A DNA stretch of 64,000 nucleotides from JAQGMJ01 sp036498945 (GTDB lineage: Bacteria; Pseudomonadota; Gammaproteobacteria; Burkholderiales; JAEUOS01). How positions within the stretch are numbered: the stretch's first letter is position 1; each line of letters opens with the position of its first letter. Below are positions 41,986-49,807 of the stretch, piece after piece. A model generated the notes under the pieces. It saw nothing but the letters and a program-made list of their open reading frames with translations. It searched no databases and had not been told where the DNA came from. The translations under genes were made by a program, and so were the position numbers. Where the stretch lies: the NCBI GenBank assembly GCA_036498945.1, contig DASYEQ010000020.1, positions 24,361 to 88,360 of the forward strand. The letters run 5' to 3'.

Positions 41986-43173
41986 CTAGTTCGAATCTTC
42001 GGTGATCAGGGTGATTTCGGTGAAAGAGGCGCCGCCGGTTTCGCCATGTTCGTCCTTCTTCGCCTCCGGCGCCACCTGCGGCACCCCGCCAGGCGCCCCC
42101 GGTGCCGGCACGGCCTCGGTGTTGTTGAGCAGCCAGATCAGGTTGGACGGCGAATCGGCGTTGGCCATCGCCTCTTCCTGGCTGATCACGCCCTCGCGGA
42201 TCATCTTGAAGAAACACTGCTCGAAGGTTTGCGAGCCGGGCGCCATCGACTTGTCCATGGCGTCCTTCATTTCGCTGATTTCGCCCTTTTCGATCAGTTC
42301 GGCGATGTGGCGGGTGTTGAGCATCACTTCCACCGCCGCCGAGCGGTTGCCCTTCTTGTTGCGGATCAGGCGCTGCGAGGTGATGCAGCGCAGCGTCGCC
42401 GACAAATCCTGCAGCAGGGCAGGGCGGTTTTCCAGCGGGTAGAAGCTGATGATGCGGTTGATCGCGTGGTACGAGTTGTTGGCGTGCAGGGTGGCTAAGC
42501 ACAGGTGGCCGGATTGCGCGTAGGCAATTGCCGCGGCCATGGTGTCCTTGTCGCGCACTTCGCCGATCAGAATGCAATCAGGCGCCTGGCGCAGGGCGTT
42601 TTTCAGCGCCACCTTGAAGTCCAGCGTATCGCTGCCGACCTCGCGCTGGTTGACGATCGACTTCTTGTTCTTGAAGATGAATTCGACCGGGTCTTCCAGC
42701 GTCAGGATGTGGCCGCTCTTGAGTTCATTGCGGTAATCCAGCATCGCCGCCAGCGAAGTCGATTTGCCGGAGCCGGTGGCGCCCACCATCAGGATCAGCC
42801 CGCGCTTTTCCATGATCACTTCCTTCAGCACTTCCGGAAGGCCCAGGCTGTCGATCGGCGGGACGTCGCCCGGGATGAAGCGCACCACCACCGCGGGCGA
42901 GCCCTTTTGCTTGAAGGCGGAGATACGGAAGGAGCCATAAGGCTCGAGGGTGAAGGCGCCGTTGAATTCGAGAGTGTCCTCGTATTCCTTGATCTGCTTC
43001 GGCGTCAGCACTTCATACAGCAGCTTGATGATGGTGTCGCTGTCCATCACCTGCTGGTTCACCGGCACCGCCACGCCGTTGATCTTGATATTGATCGGCG
43101 AACTCACCGAGAGAAAAATGTCCGAAGCCTTTTTCTCGGCCATCAACTGGAACAGGCGTTTCATTGCTGACAT
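41986..43173 (-). CDS. pilU: Type IV pilus retraction ATPase, PilU type
   Basis: A 395-aa hexameric secretion ATPase of the PilT/PilU family. The N-terminus MSAMKRLFQLMAEKKASDIFL, Walker A GATGSGKST (about 130), Asp box DPVEFIFKNKK, Walker B CILIGEVRDKDTM and His box LATLHANNS are visible. The extended C-terminal tail with Pro/Ala and acidic residues marks PilU rather than PilT. PilU assists PilT in depolymerising pili. No other pil gene is adjacent; it is placed between lysine-pathway genes and 6 nt upstream of the ArsC-like gene. Confidence 0.9.
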   Translation of the reverse strand: MSAMKRLFQLMAEKKASDIFLSVSSPINIKINGVAVPVNQQVMDSDTIIKLLYEVLTPKQIKEYEDTLEFNGAFTLEPYGSFRISAFKQKGSPAVVVRFIPGDVPPIDSLGLPEVLKEVIMEKRGLILMVGATGSGKSTSLAAMLDYRNELKSGHILTLEDPVEFIFKNKKSIVNQREVGSDTLDFKVALKNALRQAPDCILIGEVRDKDTMAAAIAYAQSGHLCLATLHANNSYHAINRIISFYPLENRPALLQDLSATLRCITSQRLIRNKKGNRSAAVEVMLNTRHIAELIEKGEISEMKDAMDKSMAPGSQTFEQCFFKMIREGVISQEEAMANADSPSNLIWLLNNTEAVPAPGAPGGVPQVAPEAKKDEHGETGGASFTEITLITEDSN

Positions 43174-43270
43174 GGTTTTCTCCCTGCTGCGTGAGACGAA
43201 CGACGGTTGGGACTGACGGTATGGGGTGCCGGGTAAGGCAATGTTGCCGATGCGTTTTGTAAGGAGCGGC

Positions 43271-44092
43271 TTAGTCGCCGCGAAGCAGTTCGTTGATCCC
43301 GGTCTTGGCGCGGGTCTGGGCGTCCACCCGTTTGACGATCACCGCGCAATACAAGTTTACCTTGCCTGTGGAATCCGGCAAGGAGCCGGGGACCACCACC
43401 GAACCGGAGGGCACCCGGCCGTAGGTGACCTGCCCGGTGCTGCGGTCGTAGATCTTGGTCGATTGGCCGATGAACACACCCATGGAAAGCACCGAATTTT
43501 CTTCCACGATCACGCCTTCCACCACTTCCGAGCGCGCACCGATGAAGCAGTTGTCCTCGATGATGGTGGGGTTGGCCTGCAGCGGCTCCAGCACGCCGCC
43601 GATGCCCACGCCGCCTGACAAGTGCACGTTCTTGCCGATCTGCGCGCAGGAACCGACCGTGGCCCAGGTATCGACCATGGTGCCTTCATCGACGTAGGCG
43701 CCGATGTTGACGTAGGAGGGCATCAGCACCACGTTTTTTGCCATATAGGCGCCGCGGCGGGCTACCGCCGGCGGCACCACGCGCACGCCCGCGCGGGCGA
43801 ACTGGGTGGCGTCCATGTTGGCGAACTTGGTCGGCACCTTGTCGTAGAACTGGATCGCGCCGCCGCCCGGCATGGGCGCGTTGTCTTCCAGGCGGAAGGA
43901 GAGCAGCACCGCCTTCTTGATCCACTGGTGCACCACCCAATCGCCGTCCTTTTTCTCGGCGACGCGCAGCTTGCCCGCGTCCAGTTCGCCGATCACGTGC
44001 GCAACGGCCTCGCCGATCTTGGCGGGCGCCTTGCCGGGGGAGAGTTCGGTGCGCTTTTCCCAGGCGTCGTTGATGATTTGTTCGAGTTCCAT
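43271..44092 (-). CDS. dapD: Tetrahydrodipicolinate N-succinyltransferase
   Basis: DapD transfers succinyl from succinyl-CoA to tetrahydrodipicolinate. The 273-aa product has an N-terminal helical part (MELEQIINDAWEKRTELSPG) and a left-handed parallel beta-helix with hexapeptide repeats (VVLMPSYVNIGAYVDEGTMV, NPTIIEDNCFIGARSEVVEG). The frame extends upstream to 44242, but ATG at 44092 gives the conserved start. It lies 40 nt after dapC on the same strand. Confidence 0.96.
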   Translation of the reverse strand: MELEQIINDAWEKRTELSPGKAPAKIGEAVAHVIGELDAGKLRVAEKKDGDWVVHQWIKKAVLLSFRLEDNAPMPGGGAIQFYDKVPTKFANMDATQFARAGVRVVPPAVARRGAYMAKNVVLMPSYVNIGAYVDEGTMVDTWATVGSCAQIGKNVHLSGGVGIGGVLEPLQANPTIIEDNCFIGARSEVVEGVIVEENSVLSMGVFIGQSTKIYDRSTGQVTYGRVPSGSVVVPGSLPDSTGKVNLYCAVIVKRVDAQTRAKTGINELLRGD

Positions 44093-44132
44093 GGTTTCTA
44101 CTTGTGTGGTGAAGGTCAAAAGAGGAGTAGGG

Positions 44133-45326
44133 TCAGAGCTTGCGGCAGAATTCGACGATGCGCTTGGCCGCCTCGATGCAAGGCGCCGGCTCGGCCACCA
44201 GCGCCATGCGTACATAGCCCTGGCCCGGATTTTCCGCGCCATTGCCGCGTGCGAGATAGCTGCCGGGCAGCACGGTCACGCCTTGCCCGGCATACAGGCG
44301 GCGGGCGAACTCGATATCCGAGCCGCCGGGCACCGGCGCCCAGACGTAAAACGCCGCGTCCGGCAGGCGCACGTCCAGCACCTCCTTGAGGATCGGCATG
44401 ACGGCGGCGAACTTTTCCACGTACAGCCGGCGATTCTCGCGCACGTGCGCCTCGTCGTTCCACGCCGCCACGCTGGCCGCCTGCACCGGCAGCGGCATGG
44501 CGCTGCCGTGATAGGTGCGGTAGAGCAGGAATTTCTTCAGGATCGCCGCATCCCCGGCGACGAAGCCCGAGCGCATGCCCGGCACGTTGGAGCGCTTGGA
44601 GAGGCTGGAGAACATCACCAGGCGCTCGAAGCCGCGTCCGACCATCTGCGCCGCCTCCAGGCAGCCCAGCGGCGGCTTGGATTCATCGAAATAGATCTCG
44701 GAATAGCACTCGTCCGAGCCGACGATGAAGCCGTATTTGTCCTGCAGCGCGAAGACCTCTTTCCAGTCGTCCAGATTCATCACCGCGCCGGTCGGGTTGC
44801 CCGGTGAGCAGACGATCAGGAACTGCGTGGTCTTCCACACCGAATCCGGAATGGCCGACAGGTCGCAGGCGAAATTGCGCGCCGGCACCGTCGGCGCGTA
44901 ATAGGGCGTGGCCCCGGCCAGGATCGCCGCGCCTTCGTAGATTTGATAAAACGGGTTGGGGCAGACCACCGTCGCCCCCGCCTTGCTGTCATCCACCACC
45001 GTCTGGGTCAGGGCAAACAGCGCCTCGCGCGAGCCGTTCACCGGCAGCACCTCGGTGGCGCCGTCCACCTTTTTCAGGCCGTAGCGGCGCATCAGCCAGC
45101 CGGCAATCGCGGTCTTCAGCGCCTCGGTGCCGGCGGTGGCGGGGTAGGCCGCCAGGCCGGCCAGGTTGCCGGTCAGCGCATCCTTGATGAATTGCGGGGT
45201 GGCGTGCTGCGGCTCGCCGATGCCCAGGCTGATCGGCTTTTTCGCCGCGTCCGGGGTGACGCCGGCAAACAGCAGGCGCAGCTTTTCGAAGGGGTAGGAC
45301 TGCAACAGGTCGAGACGCGGATTCAT
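44133..45326 (-). CDS. dapC: N-succinyldiaminopimelate aminotransferase
   Basis: DapC is a PLP enzyme that aminates N-succinyl-2-amino-6-ketopimelate. The 397-aa protein begins MNPRLDLLQSYPFEKLRLLF, and shows the fold type I motifs SLGIGEPQHATPQFI, VCSPGNPTGAV, GSDECYSEIYFD and the PLP lysine in FSSLSKRSNVPGMRSGF. The frame continues far upstream into antisense of the chemotaxis gene, but ATG at 45326 is the family's start. It completes the succinylase branch together with dapD and dapE. Confidence 0.93.
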   Translation of the reverse strand: MNPRLDLLQSYPFEKLRLLFAGVTPDAAKKPISLGIGEPQHATPQFIKDALTGNLAGLAAYPATAGTEALKTAIAGWLMRRYGLKKVDGATEVLPVNGSREALFALTQTVVDDSKAGATVVCPNPFYQIYEGAAILAGATPYYAPTVPARNFACDLSAIPDSVWKTTQFLIVCSPGNPTGAVMNLDDWKEVFALQDKYGFIVGSDECYSEIYFDESKPPLGCLEAAQMVGRGFERLVMFSSLSKRSNVPGMRSGFVAGDAAILKKFLLYRTYHGSAMPLPVQAASVAAWNDEAHVRENRRLYVEKFAAVMPILKEVLDVRLPDAAFYVWAPVPGGSDIEFARRLYAGQGVTVLPGSYLARGNGAENPGQGYVRMALVAEPAPCIEAAKRIVEFCRKL

Positions 45327-45494
45327 CCCGCAATTATAAGGTCCGGGCGCGCTCCCGGCCTTGCCGCAGCGGGAAATGGCCGGCTTTTGGCCCGCAGTTC
45401 GCCGCATCGGCGACATCCCGCCGGCGGGACAATCGGGCCATGCCGTGGAGGGGACTTTTTCCGCCTCCGCGCGTCTACTTTTTGGTGAGACGAT

Positions 45495-47114
45495 ATGAAG
45501 AACATGAAGGTGGGCCTGCGTCTGGGCCTGGGTTTCGGCGCGGTCACGCTGCTGCTCGCCGCCACCGTGGCGCTGGGCATCAGCCTGATCGGCGACCTGC
45601 GCGAAACCGTCGACCGGGTGGCTACCAAGGCCTTTCCGCTGACCGTGCGCGCCATGCGCTGGGAACTGATGGTGGTCGAGACCTCGCGCGACATGCGCAC
45701 GCTCTTGATGATGAAAGATCCCAAGCGCGCCAAGCTGGTGCGCGACCGCATCGACGTGGTGGCGAAAAAGCGCCAGGACCTGGCCGACAACCTGGACCGC
45801 GGCCTGGCTTCCCCGCCCGCGCGCGCCATCCTCAAGAGCACGCTGGAGGCGCGCGCCAAGCTGGTGCCGCTGGAGAAGCAGTTCCTTGCCCTGCTCGACG
45901 CCGGCAAGCTCGACGAAGCACAGACCTTCCTGTTCGACAAGCTGCGCCCGGGCCAGCAGGACATGAGCGATGCGCTGGAAAAGTTCGTCGCCTTCGCCGA
46001 AGCCAGCTCGAAACGCGGCGGTGAAGAAGCCGCCGCCGCCGCCTCCCAGGGCGCGACCGTGCTCTCCTCGGCAATCGCCGTCGCCATCGTGCTGGCGGCC
46101 CTGATTGCCTGGTTCGTCACCCGCTCCATCGTGCGCCCGTTGAACGAGGCGCTGCGCGTCTCCGGCGAGATTGCCGGCGGCAACCTGCGCAACGAGATCG
46201 AAACCGGCCGCAAGGACGAGCTCGGCAAGCTGCTTGCCGCGCTGGCCCGGATGCAGGAAAGCCTGGCCGGGCTGGTGCGCCAGATCCAGGGCGATGCCGG
46301 CGAAGTTTCCGGCGCCGCCGCTTCCCTGGTGTCCACCGCCCAGCAGGTCGCCGCCTCCACCGACAGCCAGAGCTCGGCCGCCGCCGCCATGGCCGCCTCG
46401 GTCGAAGAGATGACCGTCTCCATCAACCACATCGCCGACAGCGCCAACAGCGCCAGCGAGCGCACCAGCGAGTCCAACGCCCTTTCCGCCGGCAGCCGCG
46501 ACGTGGTCAACCAGGCCGGTACCGAAATGACCGCGATCGCCTCCGGCATCGAGCATTCGGCCGAACTGGTGCAGACCCTGCAGGAGCAATCGCGCGAAAT
46601 CTCGTCCATTGCGGAAGCGATCAAGAACATCGCCGAGCAGACCAACCTGCTGGCGCTCAACGCCGCCATCGAAGCCGCGCGTGCCGGCGAAAACGGCCGC
46701 GGCTTCGCGGTGGTGGCCGATGCAGTGCGCAACCTGGCCGAGCGCACCACCAGCTCGACGGTCGAAATCAGCGCCACCATCGCCAAGATCCAGAAAAGCA
46801 CCGACCTGGTGTTCCAGGACATGCACGCCTCGGTGGAACGCGCCCGCGCCGGCCTCACGCTGTCGCAGGAAGCCGGCAAGTCGATCGCCAGCCTGGCCGA
46901 GACTTCGCAGCAGGTGATGAGTTCGGTCTCCGAAATCTCCTCGGCGCTGAAGGAGCAAAGCCAGGCGAGCAACGAAATCGCCCGCCACGTGGAAAGCATC
47001 GCCCAGATGGCCGAGGAAAACAGCGGCGCGGTGACCCACACCCGCGAATCGGCGCAGCGCCTGGAGCAACTGGCCGGCAGCCTGCAGTCCGCGGCGATGC
47101 GCTTTACGGTCTGA
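45495..47114 (+). CDS. Methyl-accepting chemotaxis protein
   Basis: A 539-aa inner-membrane chemoreceptor. The first transmembrane segment is residues 8-32, the periplasmic part is a four-helix bundle (about 33-185), and the second segment is VLSSAIAVAIVLAALIAWFV. A HAMP linker (TRSIVRPLNEALRVSGEIAG) and a signalling domain follow, with the highly conserved tip IAEQTNLLALNAAIEAARAG. Methylation-type Glu/Gln/Ala heptads are visible. The ligand is unknown. It is the last core gene before the tRNA fragment and integrated island. Confidence 0.94.
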   Translation: MKNMKVGLRLGLGFGAVTLLLAATVALGISLIGDLRETVDRVATKAFPLTVRAMRWELMVVETSRDMRTLLMMKDPKRAKLVRDRIDVVAKKRQDLADNLDRGLASPPARAILKSTLEARAKLVPLEKQFLALLDAGKLDEAQTFLFDKLRPGQQDMSDALEKFVAFAEASSKRGGEEAAAAASQGATVLSSAIAVAIVLAALIAWFVTRSIVRPLNEALRVSGEIAGGNLRNEIETGRKDELGKLLAALARMQESLAGLVRQIQGDAGEVSGAAASLVSTAQQVAASTDSQSSAAAAMAASVEEMTVSINHIADSANSASERTSESNALSAGSRDVVNQAGTEMTAIASGIEHSAELVQTLQEQSREISSIAEAIKNIAEQTNLLALNAAIEAARAGENGRGFAVVADAVRNLAERTTSSTVEISATIAKIQKSTDLVFQDMHASVERARAGLTLSQEAGKSIASLAETSQQVMSSVSEISSALKEQSQASNEIARHVESIAQMAEENSGAVTHTRESAQRLEQLAGSLQSAAMRFTV

Positions 47115-47182
47115 AGATGGTTGCGCAGCCACCGGCGCAGGCCGGTGGCGGGAAGAAACAAAAGCGGCAAAAATGCCGCACA

Positions 47183-47218
47183 AAAGCAAAAAGCCACATT
47201 TCTGTGGCTTTTTGCTTT
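47183..47218. terminator. Bidirectional terminator between chemoreceptor and tRNA-Pro
   Basis: A 16-bp perfect stem, AAGCAAAAAGCCACA with its complement, closes around TTTC. The A/T outer part gives a U-rich end in both directions, so it can end the chemoreceptor transcript and the tRNA-Pro transcript from the other strand. A second short hairpin, GCGGCA-AAAA-TGCCGC, lies at 47164-47179. Confidence 0.8.
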
Positions 47219-47226
47219 GAAACGAT

Positions 47227-47271
47227 TGGTCGGGGCGGCGGGATTCGAACTCGCGACCCCTTGCACCCCAT
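47227..47271 (-). tRNA. 3' fragment of tRNA-Pro(GGG): island attachment site
   Basis: On the minus strand the sequence runs from an anticodon loop ATGGGGT (47271-47265) through the 3' anticodon stem GCAAG, variable loop, T-arm with TTCGAAT, acceptor strand CGCCCCG, discriminator A and encoded CCA (ends 47227). G72 with CCA after A73 and GGG in the loop indicate tRNA-Pro(GGG). The 5' side of the anticodon stem, which should read CTTGC, is missing, as is everything before it; unrelated sequence follows. A P4-type integrase starts 174 bp away. This is the copy of the attB core left behind by integration into the tRNA 3' half. Confidence 0.85.
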
Positions 47272-47402
47272 AAATCCCTAATTCCATTTCAGGAAGCGCC
47301 AGCGCATTTCCTTTTTGGATTTATTTTCCTTTTAATTCAATCTGCTAGTGTAGAATTTCTATTCACGGCATTGCAGCGCTTTTCACTGCTTGCAATTCCC
47401 AA

Positions 47403-47424
47403 ACCGTACCGCGGACCGTACCGC
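47403..47424. repeat. Direct repeat upstream of the integrase (possible arm sites)
   Basis: ACCGTACCGC occurs at 47403-47412 and again at 47415-47424, a 12-bp period. It lies between the attachment core and the integrase start, the usual position of integrase arm-binding sites. Role inferred from position. Confidence 0.45.
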
Positions 47425-47444
47425 TGGGGAGCATAACAAATCAA

Positions 47445-48740
47445 ATGGCCGAGAACAAACTCACGGACAAATCACTGAGAGCATTGAAGCCAAGCAGCGT
47501 CGAGCAACTGATCGGGGACGGTGGCGGGCTTTGGGTGCGCGTGCTGCCTGCGGCGAAGGGCGGCGCGGTCAATTTTTACTATCGTTTTCAGCTTAGCGGG
47601 AAAGAAAGACGGTTTAACTGCGGGACGTACCCCGACACTTCGCTGTCTGCTGCTCGCCTACGTCGCAACGAAGCGCGCCAGTTGGTGGATGCGGGCATCG
47701 ACCCGGTCGCCAAGGAGGCGGCTGATCGCGCGCAAAACATTGCCGATCAGGCGCGTGCGCAACTGGAGAAATCGGTCAACGATCTCTTTGATGACTGGGA
47801 AAAAGTCTACCTGTCCGCTCATCGGAAAGACAAAGGCGAGTTCGTAAGGTCGGTTTACGAGCATGATATTGGCCTGGTATTAGGCAAGATGAAGGCGAAA
47901 GACGTGAAGCTCGCTCACGTCATTCAGGTGATCGATAGGCTGCTGGAGCGCGGGGTCCGCCGCAAGGCCAATATGGTCCTATCCAATATGCGGCAGATGT
48001 TTCGGCATGGGCTAGCTCGGGGAATGGTGGAAACAGACCCCACGTTTGGAATTGGGAAGAAGCAGGCGGGAGGTAAAGAGGTCCCGGTTGATCGCAACCT
48101 GTCCTTCCCTGAGATAGATGAGTTCGCGGCCGCAATGGGCAAATCCGGGCTTCACCCGCGCATTCAGGCGGGCCTATGGCTGAACCTCGCAACGGGCGCG
48201 CGCGTGGGCGAATTGCTGCACGCTGAGTGGTCGCACGTTGACCTTGAGAAAGGACTTTGGAAGATCCCGGCCGAAAATGCAAAGAACGGCAGGGCACATT
48301 TGATCCATCTATCTCCGTTCGCTCAGAAGCAATTTGCCGTGTTGGAGGCGTTGAAGTCTGGCAAGTACGTGTTTAGTGGCCGCAAAGACGGGACTTCCCT
48401 GTCCGACAAGACGCTTTCCAAGGCCGTGCGCGATCGCATCCGGGCGACGCCACTCAAGAAGCGAACTCCAAAGAGCGGAACCCTGATGCTGAGCGGCGGC
48501 GAATGGAGTCCGCACGATTTGCGGCGAACAATGGCGTCGCGGATGGGCGACCTTGGGGTCCCGCCGCACATCATCGAGCGCTGCCTAAACCACGTCCAGC
48601 AGGGGATTGCGGGGGTCTACCAACGACAAGAATATCTATCTGAGCGAAAGCAAGCCTTCGACGTCTGGGGTGCGGAGCTGGAAAAAATTCTCACTCCTAG
48701 CAATGGCGAGCAACAAGAGGTTCAAGATGCCAACGCCTAA
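47445..48740 (+). CDS. int: P4-type tyrosine integrase
   Basis: A 431-aa site-specific recombinase. The N-terminal DUF4102 arm-binding domain (MAENKLTDKSLRALKPSS to GTYPDTSLSAARLRRNEARQ) is followed by the SAM-like core-binding domain (about 105-205) and the catalytic domain. Catalytic residues are R253 in TGARVGELL, H357 and R360 in SPHDLRR, H383 in LNHVQQG and the tyrosine Y392 in GVYQRQ. All are intact, so it should be active. It is beside the tRNA-Pro fragment and transcribed away from it. It overlaps the next gene by 14 nt. Confidence 0.95.
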   Translation: MAENKLTDKSLRALKPSSVEQLIGDGGGLWVRVLPAAKGGAVNFYYRFQLSGKERRFNCGTYPDTSLSAARLRRNEARQLVDAGIDPVAKEAADRAQNIADQARAQLEKSVNDLFDDWEKVYLSAHRKDKGEFVRSVYEHDIGLVLGKMKAKDVKLAHVIQVIDRLLERGVRRKANMVLSNMRQMFRHGLARGMVETDPTFGIGKKQAGGKEVPVDRNLSFPEIDEFAAAMGKSGLHPRIQAGLWLNLATGARVGELLHAEWSHVDLEKGLWKIPAENAKNGRAHLIHLSPFAQKQFAVLEALKSGKYVFSGRKDGTSLSDKTLSKAVRDRIRATPLKKRTPKSGTLMLSGGEWSPHDLRRTMASRMGDLGVPPHIIERCLNHVQQGIAGVYQRQEYLSERKQAFDVWGAELEKILTPSNGEQQEVQDANA

Positions 48741-49518
48741 GGCCGCAAACGTGGTACTCAAAGCGCTGGCGGACTGGATTGATGGACTGAAGGAACGGCC
48801 CGACGAGGTAGGCGATCCTATCGAGTCTGTAGCGCGAGACTCGCTGGCGAAGCAATTTGAAGGTGAGATAAGGATGCTACTTGCCGACAAAGTCATTCGT
48901 GCACGCTTGGCGAAATATGTCACTGAAGACAACATGGAATCGGCAAAGCGATTTCTCACCGAGGCCGCGTGGATCTGTGCAGGTCCCCACGGGACTCGGA
49001 GTTCGACCAAATCGGCTACTCGTACCGAAAACATTAACGATATCCAATCGGCTATCACCAATCTCAGAAGAGCGATCGACAAGTTCAAGGAGCTCCCGCC
49101 TGATGTAGGGCGTGCCATGTCATTTGACTATCTATCGGCCCGCGCCTCGGATGGGAATCGTCCGGGATATGGTGCGTCGCACTGGCCTTCAGCGCTCCGT
49201 AGCAGGAAACTGGACAAGGGGCCTACGACACTTGAGTATCTTGCCAGCCTTGCCGATGACCTTGACGAGGAAGTCGCAGTTAGGCGCGAGCGGACCGCCA
49301 GAACCCGCCAGACTGGAGGAAAGTGGGCCAACTTTCGTCCGTGCATGTCGGTTTTGAACCACAACACAAGCCAACTGACAGGCACCGGAGAGCCCGATTT
49401 CTTGCTCGCTGAAGCAGCCATGTCGGTCTTATGCAAAGCCGAGGCAACTCCTGACGCCGACACGATTAGGAAGCATTTCAGGGCCGACGCCGCCAAAAGG
49501 AAGAAAACTCAAGCCTAG
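48727..49518 (+). CDS. Unknown island protein (263 aa)
   Basis: I do not recognise this family. The start ATG at 48727 has AAGAGG at good distance; the open frame itself runs from 48607 inside the integrase gene. The protein begins MPTPKAANVVLKALADWIDG, has no membrane segment or signal peptide, and appears helical and charged, with a Lys/Arg-rich C-terminal end (FRADAAKRKKTQA). It overlaps the integrase gene by 14 nt and ends within a terminator-like hairpin. Position between int and the regulator is typical of satellite accessory genes. Confidence 0.7.
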   Translation: MPTPKAANVVLKALADWIDGLKERPDEVGDPIESVARDSLAKQFEGEIRMLLADKVIRARLAKYVTEDNMESAKRFLTEAAWICAGPHGTRSSTKSATRTENINDIQSAITNLRRAIDKFKELPPDVGRAMSFDYLSARASDGNRPGYGASHWPSALRSRKLDKGPTTLEYLASLADDLDEEVAVRRERTARTRQTGGKWANFRPCMSVLNHNTSQLTGTGEPDFLLAEAAMSVLCKAEATPDADTIRKHFRADAAKRKKTQA

Positions 49519-49534
49519 AAAACCTTGAGTTTTC
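49503..49534 (+). terminator. Hairpin terminator ending the integrase transcript
   Basis: GAAAACTCAAG (49503-49513) and CTTGAGTTTTC (49524-49534) form a perfect 11-bp stem. The 10-nt loop contains the TAG stop of the preceding gene, so the left arm is coding. It separates the integrase unit from the AlpA-primase unit. Confidence 0.65.
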
Positions 49535-49594
49535 CTCGCCCGGCAAGGGGGACTTTGTGAGACTGCCCATGACATCTTATTGGAGGTCATGGCT

Positions 49595-49807
49595 ATGCAA
49601 CACGAGTTTCTCCGCTGGACGCGCGTTCAGTCCCTGACGGGGTTGAGCCGCAGCACCATTTGGCGTCTCGAAAAGGTCGGCCAATTCCCGGCCCGCCGCA
49701 AGCTTTCGGCTAACACGGTCGGCTGGTCCGCTTCGGAGCTGCAAGACTGGATGGCGTCGCGCTGCCCTGTGGGTGTTTCCGCGCTGCAGGGGGCTCATGA
49801 CCGCTAA
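49595..49807 (+). CDS. AlpA-family helix-turn-helix activator
   Basis: A 70-aa DNA-binding protein of the AlpA/MerR-like excisionase fold. RWTRVQSLTGLSRSTIWRLE is the helix-turn-helix, with FPARRKLSANTVGWSASELQ forming the wing, and DWMASR ends the domain. ATG at 49595 has GGAGG eight bases upstream; ATG at 49589 is in frame but too close to it. In P4 and Gram-negative PICIs, AlpA activates int and the replication genes. It overlaps the primase start codon by 11 nt, indicating coupled translation. Confidence 0.85.
   Translation: MQHEFLRWTRVQSLTGLSRSTIWRLEKVGQFPARRKLSANTVGWSASELQDWMASRCPVGVSALQGAHDR

Noticed and set aside
45327..47189. Upstream extension of the dapC frame to over 1000 aa
   Set aside because: The added part is antisense to the chemotaxis receptor and His/Gly/Arg-rich. 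DapC starts normally at 45326.
47227..47271. Functional tRNA gene
   Set aside because: The D-arm, 5' acceptor strand and 5' anticodon stem are absent; only the 3' part is present, as expected for an attachment-site remnant.
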